From Odobenus rosmarus divergens (taxonomy: Eukaryota; Chordata; Mammalia; Carnivora; Odobenidae): a stretch of DNA of 64,000 bases. Positions 35,441 through 47,324 of this stretch are shown here, piece after piece. The stretch covers positions 2,412,429 to 2,476,428 of the forward strand of contig NW_004450397.1 of NCBI RefSeq assembly GCF_000321225.1, written 5' to 3'. A model generated the notes under the pieces. The model searched no databases, was not told the DNA's origin, and saw nothing but the letters and a program-made list of their open reading frames with translations. A program made the position numbers and the translations under genes. How positions within the stretch are numbered: position 1 is the stretch's first letter; every line of letters begins with the position of its first letter.

Positions 35441-37314
35441 GTAGGCGATTTAATCAACTAGGTTTATAGCCAAAGTTTCACATTGTATTTCCTTGTATTC
35501 ATTAGCACATGGTGTCGTGAGATAAAAATAATATTCTAAACTAAAACTTAAATGCATTATATACTACTTAAAACTTGAAAATAAAATATCCAAATATAAG
35601 TGATATATTCCACTCTCCTTTGATCCAAAAGGGAAATATAATTTGTTATAGAAGTCAAGATTATTTAAAAATTGAGCCTCAAATTTAAATGAAAGCTGCA
35701 TTTCTCGGCAATACAAAACTTTTATTCTTGCACTCCCAGCAATACATTTGGTCTCTGTAGCAATAGGAATTTTGGCAAAAAATGCGTAAGTCCCAACATT
35801 TTAATAAATTAATGACTTGACCAAACTCTTCTTACAAGGCTATGTAAGGTAATAAGAATCTGGCCCGTTCTGGTTAAATCAGAGCAGAACATAATTAATC
35901 TTACCAATTACAGCATTATACAGGTGCAATCAGCAACTGCAATTGCTCGGATACAAAAAAGTCACATTTGTGTTGTTAATTTCTTAATTTTGTGCAGTAT
36001 TTTTAAAATAAGAATAGTTATAATTATTGCTTAGCTCTCTGGTATAGTTGACTACATAGAAGTATAAATGTAACATTATAGGCATGTCAAAAAGGCACTT
36101 GGAAATGTTTTCCTATGTAAACAAAATGTCTCCTTGGAAGTTGTTACAAAGCTTATATACATAATTATATACAAACAATTTAAATCTGGCACATGTCCAA
36201 ATAATGACAAATTCTTAATCAGTATCATCATATTTAATGATTTGTTTTGTAGTATTAATGTAAGAAGCATTTTTCAAACGGATTTATAGTAGTTATATAC
36301 ATATTACAATTAATGTGCTAATGCCTCATTATTTTTCAATACATTTAAGAAACCAAAAAGATTTGTATCTGTGTAGCAAGTATGAGAAATTAGTTGCATG
36401 AAAAGCTGTATCTTAATATCATCTAGGCAGTAATATATCCCAATGCCTATAATTAGCTATGCCTGTATGTTTGCAGATATAATAAAAAACACATGTATAT
36501 GCTAGCATAGATCATTTTGAAATATGACTAATGACATTTTTACACATATATTAACCAAGAAAAATGTATTTGTATGAAGAAATAAAGCATAATCAGACCT
36601 CTGAATTTTTCTAAGGGTCACACAATTATAGTATTAAGAGGAATGTGTTATTTTAATCTAATAGCATATAATAGTGATTAGATTTTAAATTAAACAGTTA
36701 AAATTTGCAATCTACACATATTTAATGGCCCAAAATCAAGTAGCCCAAGAATTTGTCTTCTTTTTAATAGACTGTGTATACAAAATTGAATAGATAATCA
36801 TCTTTAATCTGCCAAACTGATACTTTTTAATAGGATAATCCTTTAAGAGAAGTTGCCGTTCAACAGATGTGCAAATCAACCCAGAACAAATAGCATGCTA
36901 CTCTTGGAGATGGAGCTGCACAGTTGGTACTTGTGATAACTCGCAGTTATATTTATCTAAAATTGAATTTTGAACAATATTCAAATGTGATTTACTCAAA
37001 TCTGATTGACCTTAGAAGTATCTTTTCTCACTTGTAATATAAGAGGAGTATAAATTAAAATTGTTTAAATTCATTTTCATGCAGCATCCTTTACTATGTA
37101 CTCTTCCCCACCAAAAGAAAAAAAAATTTAAAGGAAGATATAGTGTAGTACTGGTATTAAGAAAATCAGTACTCTGTTAATATTTTGAAATAATGCATTT
37201 GATAAACACCTTGGAATAATAGATATGCATTTCAAGCCATGCTTTCTATTATCCAAGTATTTCATCATTCTCTCTCTTGTACTTTTGTTGATCTAATGGT
37301 AGAGATTATCTTAG
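35441..37314. other. repeat-free AT-rich intron block
   Basis: No repeat family recognised across about 1.9 kb. It holds several TAATTA-type motifs (35890-36000) and GC-richer islands near 35700-35960 and 36850-36950. No exon found. It could contain a conserved non-coding element. Confidence 0.45.
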
Positions 37315-37450
37315 GGCAGTTGACAAATATTTAGTGTAAGTCTACCAAGTGCCAGGCGCTGTTCTATAGTCTGGGATTTGTGAAAATAGGGAAGATTGTA
37401 TTTACAAAGCCAACTAAAGCAACGGACATGAATCTGCAGGTCATAACTGG
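37315..37450 (+). repeat. L2 relic
   Basis: GACAAATATTTAGTGTAAGT then CCAAGTGCCAGGCGCTGTTC: standard L2 wording. Confidence 0.6.
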
Positions 37451-38464
37451 GAGTGCTGAAAACTCTAAGTCAAACTCTTCCTCGTACAATATGCTACATG
37501 TGCCATCAGAGTGTTACTGGTAAAGAATAGTATCCCGTAGGTGTGTATGGAACTGGAGAAAAAAGGCAGGCCCTCCTATAATGTTAACGATATAATTATC
37601 CACCTATGTTCTCATGGACTCGGCTTAATTTGAAGTTTTGATTACTGCTTCTTCCTTTTGCTATGCCTCCCCTAATGTTTGATTTGTTCCTTCATCCATG
37701 CGGCATTAGGATCCATTCACCCCCATCAGAATTTAGCTGTGACAATGGATACTTTTGCTCCTTCTGCCTTTCTTCCACTTTAGTCTATGTCCTTCATTTT
37801 TTTTTCCTCTTCCTCTTGTTTATCTCCCTTCTCTTCATTCATTTGATCCTCTCTTTTCTTTATCTTCTTCCTCAAGTACCAAAAGCAGAGGTAATCAGAC
37901 TTTTCAGTGTAAAATAATTATCATCAGATTCCATTATTTTTCTCCTTTCATGTCCCCTCCCTACTGTCACTCTCCCCCACCTTCCATGGAAGTTTTTAAA
38001 TGTCTTTGATATGTTTCCTTAGATTTATAGGTTATCTTTGAAGAATATGTAGAAATATTTTGTGACTGTACATATCTATGACTTCTAAAGACTATATTTT
38101 GTTATACATTCCATTCAATCTCTTGCTTTTTTATTCTATGCTATGTTCTTAAGTTTTATTCATATTAATATATGTCTATCAGGTTTATTAGTTCTGTCTA
38201 CTGGATACTATTCTATTTTGTTCATCTTATCATTTTATTTGTCCATTGTACTAGTGATGGGCACCTAAGTTCCTATAACTTCTGCTACTTCAATGTATAC
38301 TGTACTAAATATCTTCCTACATATCCTGGTGGTGGGCTTCCGTGAGAGTTTCTCTAGAGGGGACTTGCTATGCCACAGAGTGTACCTTAATTTCATAAGC
38401 ACTGCCACACTGCTCTTCGGAATCACTGCGCTAGTCTACTGTCCTTCAAAAAATCTCATTATCT

Positions 38465-38652
38465 GGGGCGCCTGGGTGGCTCAGTTGGTTAAGCGACTGC
38501 CTTCGGCTCGGGTCAGGATCCTGGAGTCCCGGGATCGAGTCCCACATCGGGCTCCCTGCTCAGCAGGGGGTCTGCTTCTCCCTCTGACCCTCTTCCCTCT
38601 CGTGCTCTCTATCTCTCATTCTCTCTCAAATAAATAAATAAAATCTTTAAAA
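38465..38652 (+). mobile_element. CAN SINE inserted in old L1
   Basis: Head GGGGCGCCTGGGTGGCTCAG, tail AAATAAATAAATAAAATC. Perfect 16-bp target copies AAAAAATCTCATTATC at 38448-38463 and 38653-38668. Confidence 0.97.
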
Positions 38653-38677
38653 AAAAAATCTCATTATCAACATTTAG

Positions 38678-39066
38678 TAGTACTATGGACTGAATTGTGT
38701 CATCCTCCCCCCCACCATCCACTGCTAAATTAATAATGTTGAAGCCCTAACCCCAAATGTGACCGTATTTGGAGGTAGGACTTTTAGGAGGTTAGTTAAG
38801 GTTAAATGAGGTCCTAAGAGTGGCGCCATGATCCAGTGGGACTGGTGGTCTTATAAGAAGAGGCGTTTACATACACAAGGAAGGGCTATGTGAGCATTCA
38901 GGGAGAAAGCATCTATAAGCCAGGAAGAAAGCTTTCACTGGAACCTGACCATGCTAGTACCTTAATCTTGGGCTTCCAGCCTCCTGAACTGTGAGAAAAT
39001 CAATTTCTGTTGTTAAACCACCCAGTCTACAGTATTTTTTTATGGTGGCCCAAACAGACTAAGGCA
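38678..39066 (+). mobile_element. solo MaLR LTR (MLT1-type)
   Basis: TATGGACTGAATTGTGTCAT, AACCCCAAATGTGACCGTAT, GGTTAAATGAGGTCCTAAGA, CTTATAAGAAGAGG, CCTCCTGAACTGTGAGAAAA, AAACCACCCAGTCTACAGTA. This is a non-coding LTR of an ancient ERVL-MaLR element; no internal region or gene accompanies it. Confidence 0.85.
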
Positions 39067-39530
39067 GGAAGTTGTTCGATTTTCTAATTCTGCCTGTATA
39101 GCAGGTACTGTATACATTGCGTTTTCCTAATTACTAGTGACATTGAACATCTTTTTGCACACTTTTCAGTCTTTCAGACTTCCTCATCTGTGAATTAATT
39201 GCCTTTGCCCATTTTTTCAATTGAGTTTACTTTCTCTGGGGACCTATGATTTTGTAGTAATTACCTGTATATTAATTTATTGTTAGTTTTAACTGTAGAT
39301 TTCTCCCCAAGAGTTTGCTGATTTCATCTGTGGTATCTTTTATTGAATTGAAATCTTTAAATTTCATGGAATCAAAACAATTTTCTTTTTATCTTAGTAA
39401 TTTTTCTTCTTTTGGGAGATTACTTAAGAATATTTTGCCCACTGCTAGGTCACAAAACTATTCTCCTGCATCTTCCTCTTTCTGTCCTTACATTTACATT
39501 TCAGGGCTTTGATTCAAGGTGCAAGGAGGT

Positions 39531-40219
39531 GTTAGCAGCCAGTGTCTCCTGCAATAATAACAAACAAATGAAAAATAAACCCAGGATCTTCCAAAGGATT
39601 TGCTTTTTGCTCATTTACAGAGAGTTTCAGGTAACTCAGGCCCGATGCATTTTTCCTGGGCTCAGCTGAACTCCATGTGTGTGCTCACTCTGGACCTCAG
39701 GGCCTCTGTGGGACATATAATCCTCAAACAGTAAGCACAGCAGGAAATAAAAACCAAATAATGCAATCACTTTTAAATCTTCTTTCGGATATGACGAATA
39801 TCATCTGCTTAATATCCTATTGTCCATAGTATGATCATAGCAAGTTATAAGCTAAGCCCAAAGCCACTTAGATGGGGCATATACTAATACTACAGAGTTT
39901 AAAGAACATGTCTCATGTTATTGGCTGGGAATTTTAAATCCCATTACAAGAAAGAAGCAAGTAGTTGGGAACAATAATTCAATGGCCATAGTGAGAGACC
40001 TAATGTAATTTTTCTATCCAGTAGGACAGTTTTCCTAATACCAGCAACTATACAATTTAAACCTTACCTCACTGTTCCTTGATATTACTTCTATCATATA
40101 TCAACCTCATATGGATAAATAGGCAGAATCTTTTTTCTAATCTTTTGGTAACATTATTTTTGAGCTGGTACAATTCTGTTTTTATTACTGGATGTTCTAG
40201 TATTAATATATGAATGTGA
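39531..40219. other. intron, no feature seen
   Basis: Nothing recognised; mixed composition near 39540-39720 without exon signals. Confidence 0.45.
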
Positions 40220-40960
40220 AACCACTCTCTTTTCTTTTTCAAAAGTATTTAGTGGACTTCCTGTTTCCTGGGATTTTTAAGAGTTATCCTTTTCAAAATT
40301 TCAAATTGTATTAAATTATATTAGAGAACGTGGCTCACTTTCGTTGATCTTCTGTGGCCTCTAGTAGGGACAATTTTTCCTATGTTCCTTGTGTAATCAA
40401 AAAGAATGCATCTATGTGTATCTTTTTTGAGTTCAAACATTTTTGTGGAACTCTTAGTTTGAGCTTATTTACTGGTTATTTAAATCATTTATGACATTTC
40501 TTATATATTGACTACTTGAGCGCTCAGTTTCTGAGATGAGTATGTTAAAATCTTTAACCACAAGTGTTAATTAATTTATCCTTGTAATTCTTTCAGTTTT
40601 TGCTGCATATATTTTGAGGCTATATTTTTTTAGATACATATGTTCATAATCACTATATCTTATTGATCTTGTCTTCCTTTTATCAATGTATAACACCACT
40701 TTCATGGTGATTTTTCCTTAAGTTCCATTTTGTCTCACAATAAAAACTGGTACCCTCTTCTTTTGGGTGGGGAGGGATCATATTTCCCTCATAATCTTTC
40801 TCTCTGTACTTTAATGTTTTGTATCTTTTTGTGGGAATTTTTTATTTGTTTTTATTTTTTAACTTTTTTGCTTTTTTTTTTCAACCTGACTTGTGTATCT
40901 TTGGAATGTTGAGTTTAATCTACTTATTATAGTGATATTTTTTTGACATCAATATGCTTG
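40220..40960 (-). repeat. old L1-type fragment in antisense
   Basis: TTTTTGCTGCATATATTTTG AGG, then TCATAATCACTATATCTTAT, then TTCCATTTTGTCTCACAATA match reverse L1 ORF2 wording. Strongly diverged. Confidence 0.55.
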
Positions 40961-40979
40961 CGTAGAAAATGCTTATATT

Positions 40980-41168
40980 GGGACGCCTGGGGTGGCTCAG
41001 TTGGTTAAGCGTCTGCCTTCGGCTCAGGTCATGATCTCAGGGTCCTGGGATCGAGTCCCACATCGGGCTCCCTGCTCAGCGAAGAGCCTGCTTCCCCCTC
41101 TGCTTGCCACTCCCCCTGCTTGTGCTTCCTCTCTCTCTCCCTACTAAATAAATAAAATCTTTGAAAAA
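40980..41168 (+). mobile_element. CAN SINE
   Basis: Head GGGACGCCTGGGGTGGCTCA, tail TAAATAAATAAAATC. Perfect target copies AAAATGCTTATATT at 40966-40979 and 41169-41182. Confidence 0.96.
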
Positions 41169-41179
41169 AAAATGCTTAT

Positions 41180-41716
41180 ATTAGTCAGGAGTATCCAGAG
41201 AAACAAAGTCAATAAGGGTGTGTGTATGTGTGTGTTTGTGTGTGCAGCTTGTGTCCAAAGTCAGTATGAAGGCAGATTCCTTTTTTTCTCAGGGACCCTA
41301 GACTTTGTTTCCCAAAACATTCTCCTGATTGGATGAGGCCTTCCCACATTATGGAGTGTTATCTGCTTTACTGAAAGTCTACTGATCTAAATATTAACCA
41401 CATATAAAAATACCATCATAGTAACCTTTAGACTGGTGTTTAAAAAACACCAGATATCGGGTGCCTGGGTGGCTCAGATGGTTAAGCGTCTGCCTTTGGC
41501 TCAGGTCATGATCCCAGGGTCCTGGGATCGAGTCCCGCATCAGGCTCCCTGCTCCTTAGGAGCCTGCTTCTCCATCTGCTTCTCTCTCTCTCTCTTTCTC
41601 TCATGAATAAATAAATAAAATCTTTAAAAAAAAAAATAAAAAACGCCAGATAAAAAACTGGGTACCATGGGTACCATGGCCTAGCCAAGTTGACACATAA
41701 GATTAACCATCACAAT
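41180..41716 (+). repeat. old mammalian interspersed repeat, family unresolved, split by a SINE
   Basis: TCAGGAGTATCCAGAGAAAC at the left, TGATTGGATGAGGCCTTCCC mid, AGTTGACACATAAGATTAAC at the right are linked landmarks of one common mammalian repeat. A TGTG tract at 41217-41244 and the SINE at 41458-41637 are embedded. Confidence 0.6.
41458..41637 (+). mobile_element. CAN SINE inserted in the older repeat
   Basis: Head GGGTGCCTGGGTGGCTCAGA, tail TGAATAAATAAATAAAATC. Target copies AAAAAACACCAGATA (41442-41456) and AAAAAACGCCAGATA (about 41638-41652). Confidence 0.95.
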
Positions 41717-41765
41717 GCCTTTCTGATACCTGTCTGGCCCTTGTCTCTTTTGATGATCTTAATTC

Positions 41766-42240
41766 TTTCAAGAAATATTTATTTTCCCCTATTCTAGATG
41801 CTGAGGACAGAGAGATGAATATAATATATACTCATAAATTATATATACTTATATATATATTTCTGCTCTCATGGAACTTTCTTTCTACTTAGGGGGGAAG
41901 GCTCAGAAGGAGACATGATAAATAACTAATAGAATCAACACCAACATATATGCCAAATGGTGATAAGTACTATAAAAAATTAAGATGAGAGTGGAGAGTG
42001 ATGAGGTGGACTATTACTTGAGAGAAGATATTCAGAGATGATTAGACTTGAAGGAATTAAGAGAATAGATTAGGTGGTTATAAAGAGGAAGAAGATTCCA
42101 GGCAGAAAGAACAGCAGTACAGTCTCTACATCAGGACCATATTTTCTGTGTGTGAGGTCATGTGAAGAGAAATATGAGGTCTGAGTTAGAGTGTTAGCCG
42201 TGGATGGTCTTGGAGGTTATGGTATAAACTCTGGTCTTTA
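41766..42240 (+). repeat. LINE-2 3' end
   Basis: CTAGATGCTGAGGACAGAGA, CTGCTCTCATGGAACTTTCT, GGTGATAAGTACTATAAAAA, AGATTCCAGGCAGAAAGAAC, TGGATGGTCTTGGAGGTTAT are in L2 order over about 475 bases. Confidence 0.8.
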
Positions 42241-42366
42241 TTTTTAAAAAAGATTATTATAATAAATTATCTTAATTTTTTAAATGCATGCACATTAGAT
42301 AGGGTATAGATTAATTAAAGTTTTGCCAAAAGAGAATAACACATGAAAATTAAAAGAGCCAATATA

Positions 42367-42867
42367 GGGGAAACAGTCAACAAAACCAAAAGACAACTGA
42401 CAGAATGGGAGAAGATATTTGCAAATGACATGTCAGATAAAGGCCTAGTATCCAAAATCTATAAAGAACTTATCAAACTCTATACCCAAAGGACAAATAA
42501 TCCAATCAAGAAATGGGCAGAAGACATGAACAGACATTTCTGCAAAGAAGACATCCAAATGACCAACAGACACATGAAAAAGTGCTCAACATCACTCGGC
42601 ATCAGGGAAATACAAATGAAAACCTCAATGAGATACCACCTCACACCAGTCAGAATGGCTAAAATGAACAAGTCAGGAAACGACAGATGTTGGCGAGGAT
42701 GTGGAGAAAGGGGAACCCTTCTACAGTGTTGGTGGGAATGCAAGCTGGTGCAACCACTCTGGAAAACAGTATGGAGGTTCCTCAAAAAGTTGAAAATAGA
42801 GCTACCATACGACCCAGGAATTGCACCACTGGGTATTTACCCCAAAGATACAAATGTAGTGATCTGA
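42367..42867 (+). pseudogene. LINE-1 ORF2 C-terminal fragment
   Basis: An open frame beginning at the host ATG 42343 runs through 8 host-flank codons into L1 ORF2 at 42367. It covers the C-terminal part of ORF2p after the reverse transcriptase, including [25 protein letters not shown] and the Cys-rich [19 protein letters not shown]. It stops at TGA 42865-42867. The L1-like protein sequence continues in the same frame beyond it (containing RGTCTPMFI), so the stop looks like decay of a CGA codon. With no endonuclease or RT domain it is inactive. Confidence 0.9.
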
Positions 42868-43399
42868 AGGGGCACGTGCACCCCAATGTTTATAACAGCA
42901 ATGTCCACAATAGCCAAACTATGGAAAGAGCCTAGATATCCATCGACAGATGAATGGATAAAGAAGATGTGATATATATATATATAGTGGAATATTATGA
43001 AGCATCAAAAAATTGAAATCTTGCCATTTGCAATGACATGGCTGGAACTAGAAGGTGTTTTGTTAAGTGAAATAAGTCAATCGGAGAAAGACAATTATCA
43101 TATGATCTCACTGATATGAGGAATTTGAGAAACAAGACAGAGGATCATAAGGGAAGGGACGGAAACATAAAACAAGATAAAACCAGAGGGGGAGACAAAC
43201 CATAAGAGACTCTTAATCTCAGGAAACAAACTGAGGGTTGCTGGAGTGGAGGCGGGTGGGAAGGATAGGGTGACTGGGTGGTGAAACTTGGGGAGGGTAT
43301 GTGCTATGATGAGCGCTGTGAATTGTGTAAAACTGATGAATCACAGACCTATACCCCTGAAACAAATGATACATTATGTTAATTAAAAAAAAAGGAAAA
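42367..43399 (+). mobile_element. 5'-truncated carnivore LINE-1 (ORF2 C-terminus and 3' UTR)
   Basis: About 1.03 kb. The left part is ORF2; the right part is the carnivore 3' UTR ending ACATTATGTTAATTAAAAAA. Exact 15-bp target copies AAAAGAGCCAATATA at 42352-42366 and 43400-43414 prove one target-primed insertion. 5' truncation is usual for L1. Confidence 0.95.
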
Positions 43400-43414
43400 A
43401 AAAGAGCCAATATA

Positions 43415-43603
43415 GGGGCACCTGGGTGGCTCAGTCAGTTAAGCATCTGACTCCTGCTTTCGGCTCAAGCCATGATCTCAGAGTCATGAGATTGAGCCCC
43501 ACATTGGGTTCTGTGCTCACTGTAGAGTCTGCTTATCCCTCTTCCTCTGCTCCCCTAACCTTCTCTCTTAAATTAATTAATTAATTAATTAAATATATTT
43601 TTA
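43415..43603 (+). mobile_element. CAN SINE inserted at the L1 target-site copy
   Basis: Head GGGGCACCTGGGTGGCTCAG, unusual AATT-repeat tail (TTAATTAATTAATTAATTAA). Flanked by the same 15-mer AAAAGAGCCAATATA at 43400-43414 and 43604-43618. Confidence 0.96.
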
Positions 43604-43618
43604 AAAAGAGCCAATATA

Positions 43619-44724
43619 TTTGATCAAGTTAAAGAATAATCAGTAAATCAGTTTACTATTAATTATGGGTGATTAAATCACAGCAAAATTATGATCCTTA
43701 TTTATGTCTAAAGACAGAGTGAGATGTAAGTCACAGACTCAATTATATAAAATATTACAGAAATCTAAATGTTGCAGACATTGCTATTAGGCAGCAACTA
43801 ATGACATTATGATAATGGGCAATTTGATAAACTATTGTTACCTTTGCAACACTTTCTTCCTTAAAAAGCAGGAATGACATTTATATGAGCATTGCTGAAT
43901 GTTCTGTTGGGGAAGAGATAGTTCATGGACTTGTTACACTCCACTTTCATATCAATAGACAATTTACTCATTACTGCTATGAAAACATATACAGAGACAT
44001 TTTGACATCAATAACATTTAGAGGTGCTTAACTTTTACTACTATCAGACTAAGAACAATATTTTGTGATTAAATTGGTTTGGTTTGTTTTTCAGAATCTC
44101 CTTGAAGATATTTGCTTCTCTGTAAGCTTACATGGGAAAGTGTTTTCATTGTAGGGTAAAAATTATATCAGTGAGAATTTTGGAGTATTTTGCTATGCAT
44201 TCTGGAACAATGAAGCAATGGGAAACTGCTCAGAGACCTCATCTCAACATAAGAGGCCTATTAGAATAATATCCTATATTTGTATGATACTTCATCAATT
44301 TTAATATCATTCATTTCACCAGCATACCTTCTAATGCTTAGTCCTGTGGGTTTTTCATGAGCAAAAATGACTTTTCTTTTAAAATATTTTACTTTGTTCA
44401 TCTGCCATAGTTGACCTCCAGCTTGTTTTGAGACATTTGAACTCAGTTATATTTCTAGATTTGTCACCTCCATTCTGCCTAGACCCAAAATATCCTGTAA
44501 CTTTTCTGTTTTTTGTTTTTTTTTTCCTTCCTGAAGTTGTAAATCCAATTAAACATTGCTACTTGTTACAAAGACTTGTCCCAGCTTTGGAGTTTAGAAC
44601 AACTAGTTGATTATACTGTGATGATATTCTGTTGACAGTAGTACTCAATAGCCTCATCATATCTCAGTTAACCAGATTAAAATATTGCTCTGCTATTATC
44701 AGTAATAAAGGTAGAAGTTGTGTT
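43619..44724. other. AT-rich intron, no feature seen
   Basis: No exon or repeat family recognised. Confidence 0.5.
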
Positions 44725-44739
44725 AACAAAGCCATATTT

Positions 44740-44923
44740 TTTTAAAGATTTTATTTATTTATTTGACACAGAGAGAGAGAGAGAGAGCACAAGCAGCAGA
44801 GGGAGAGGGAGAAGCAGGCTTCCTGCTGAGCAGGGAGCCCGATGCGGGGTTCGATCCCAGGACCCTGGGATCATGACCTGAGCTGAGGGCAGATGCTTAA
44901 TGACTGAGCCGCCCAGGTGCCCA
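44740..44923 (-). mobile_element. CAN SINE, minus orientation
   Basis: AAAGATTTTATTTATTTATT at left, GAGCCGCCCAGGTGCCC at right. Perfect target copies AACAAAGCCATATTT at 44725-44739 and 44924-44938. Confidence 0.96.
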
Positions 44924-45304
44924 AACAAAGCCATATTTGCTACAATTCAAAGTCAATTAGATTTCTCATGTGTTGAAATTATTAGATTTTCATTTTCAGT
45001 GTGAATGAAAAAGAGAACATTGTTCATACTAATTATAAAATAATAGTCAAAAATAATTCAAAAGGGCATCTTTGAACAGCAACCATGAAAAGATAAGAAC
45101 TAAAGACAATTTGAAAATAAATTAATTGTGTGAGCTTAAGACTTGCTTAAATAGCTCATACAATGGAATACCATGTGACCATTAAAATGTCATAAATGTG
45201 TATGTAATGAAGTACAAAGGTAGATTTTCATGATGCTATTGAAGACTAAAATAGTGACAAAACAGAGTATAGGACATGATTTCACAAATAGTATCCAGAT
45301 AGAT

Positions 45305-45351
<47 letters not shown>
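45305..45351 (+). repeat. (GATA)n microsatellite, ~11.75 units
   Basis: Uninterrupted GATA units over 47 bases, with imperfect units on each side. Confidence 0.97.
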
Positions 45352-45360
45352 GATAGGGGC

Positions 45361-45836
45361 AGGTCATTCTCCATTGGCTCTGTCCCTCCACTCATTCATT
45401 CTGTGCTCTTCTGTGCCATCCTTTATTCCCCTGGGAAAGCTGACTTGCCCATTGACTTATATTTGGAATTGACCAATGAGAGGCACTGACAGAAGAGGCA
45501 AGGGTAGGATGAGAGATTGGAACATTTATTCCTTCTGATCCCACCTTAGGTACATTTGTGATGATGGCTGCATTGTTGGCAGCTATAGCCCCTATCAGGC
45601 AGCCCTACTTCCAGGGCTCCAGTTCTTAGCCATTTACCACCTAGGTCATTTCCACCCTTTGCCCTTTCAAGCCTTGTGTAGTTGATCATTTTCTACTGCT
45701 CCTAATTTATGTGTTTATTTCCTTAATTTTTTCCTCTATTTTTCCCCTTCTGTAAATAGTCCATTAATAAGTCTTTTAAAATTCCCATCTGGATATGGGT
45801 TCTATGTTTCCTGCCAGGACCCTGACTAATACAAAT
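45361..45836 (+). repeat. probable ancient LTR or repeat, family unresolved
   Basis: It ends GGGTTCTATGTTTCCTGCCA GGACCCTGACTAATACA, wording typical of the 3' end of an old mammalian LTR. The body is GC-richer than its flanks. No coding frame. Confidence 0.4.
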
Positions 45837-47089
45837 GTACATGAAAAACCTGGCATTATAGCCATCAAAATGTGTATAGGCATTTTCTGTGAGGTGTTTA
45901 CCCTATTTTCTAAATTTTCTAAAGTAAATACATAATATTTTTGCAATATAAAAAAGGCAGAATAAAAATATCCTTATACATGAGAGAGAAAAAAATAACA
46001 AGCAAATAAATAACAGTGATAGGAAACAATGAAGAACTGCTATCCTTTAAACTCCTTACTGTAGTTTGCTAGATTAAGCCTAATGATTTTCTACATCCAA
46101 CCCTACATCCTACACAGCTTTTCCCGAAATGAGCCAAAAAGAAAAGAGAGGGAGGGCAAGTAAAGATGATTCATCTGAAGCCAAGTTAAAGATGGAATTA
46201 ATACTTATGAGAGGTTAACACTTAATCCCCTAGCCTTCACTTTTGCATGAAGAAAGAGACCTAGAATATTCATAGCCCCTATTTATTCCATCTCTGCCCC
46301 TCTATCCTGCGAAAGGGGTGGCTTGCTTAACTGGAGTTCAGAAGGAACTGAACAAGCCCCAGTGAATAACTTCTCCAGCAGCCGTCTCCTTGGAAAAGTC
46401 CATCCTCTGACTACACAGTTCTTTCATCTATGGCTGCCAGCAGACTACTCTACTAACAGAAGCCTGAGTTGTTGCGACTCTGTCAATAACTGTTTGAGTA
46501 GGCTCTAGTAATTGTAGGAACTAGTAGGACACTGATGAGGCTGCATATTCATGTCATATATTTAAATTTGCCTTTATTTACATAAAGGTAATATTTTGAT
46601 TTCCATTCCTATAATTCTTGTGTCTACTCCTCAGGCAGTTCCAATTGGAGTGGGAAAGGAAAAGGTACTTTCCTGATGGTCTCAAATCACAATAATATTT
46701 ATATTCCTTTTATTATGCCCACAGGCGGCATTATTTTTTAAGATGTGTATATTTTGTTATTCTAAATGTCTTATGTGATTATTGCTGACATTTTCAAAAA
46801 AAGCAATGTAGAAATTACATAAAAGAAAAATAAATCATATGAAATCACAAATCAGAGTTAAAATATTTTATATTTCTTATGAAAACATGTAAAATTACTC
46901 TAATTATATGTATAATGTAAAATTACTATGTATATTACTAAAAATAATAAAAATAATACACATATATATAGTATTTTACATTTTATATTTATATCCTAAC
47001 GATCCCCCCATCCAACTTTATGTCCTACAGTGTTCTAATAATAGAGTACTTTACACTTTACATTGGACCCTTTTCATTTTAATTATATA
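45837..47089. other. AT-rich intron, no feature seen
   Basis: Nothing recognised; the 61-codon frame at 46323 has no domain. Confidence 0.5.
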
Positions 47090-47300
47090 CAGAGGCAGTA
47101 GAGCAGTTAAGAAGGCAGCATCCAGGGTGACAGGGATTGGTTTTGAATCCATATCCTACCACCTATTAGTTCTGTAACCTTGGGCACGTTCCTTAATCTT
47201 TCTTGTGCCTAAATTTCCTCCTCTGTAAAATGAGGATAACAAAACAGTACCTGTTATGTTTTTTTGTGAGCATTCACAAGATAATCCATCTCGACATGGT
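47090..47300 (+). repeat. MIR, fairly complete
   Basis: GAGGCAGTAGAGCAGTTAAG, CCTACCACCTATTAGTTCTG, TTGGGCACGTTCCTTAATCT, TTCCTCCTCTGTAAAATGAG: all MIR blocks present and in order. Confidence 0.85.
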
Positions 47301-47324
47301 AAAAAGGCTTAAGTCTCTATCCTC

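Larger units (their letters stand above)
38060..39530 (-). repeat. old LINE-1 3' half in antisense, split by a SINE and an LTR
   Basis: TTTGTCCATTGTACTAGTGA, ATATCCTGGTGGTGGGCTTC and GAATCACTGCGCTAGTCTAC lie before the insertions. After them come GTGACATTGAACATCTTTTT, TTGCCTTTGCCCATTTTTTC and AGAATATTTTGCCCACTGCT. These are reverse L1 3' UTR/ORF2 landmarks in the correct order. Confidence 0.75.

Noticed and set aside
45305..45351. Spaced-repeat (CRISPR-like) array
   Set aside because: Contiguous 4-bp units without spacers in a mammalian intron: a microsatellite.
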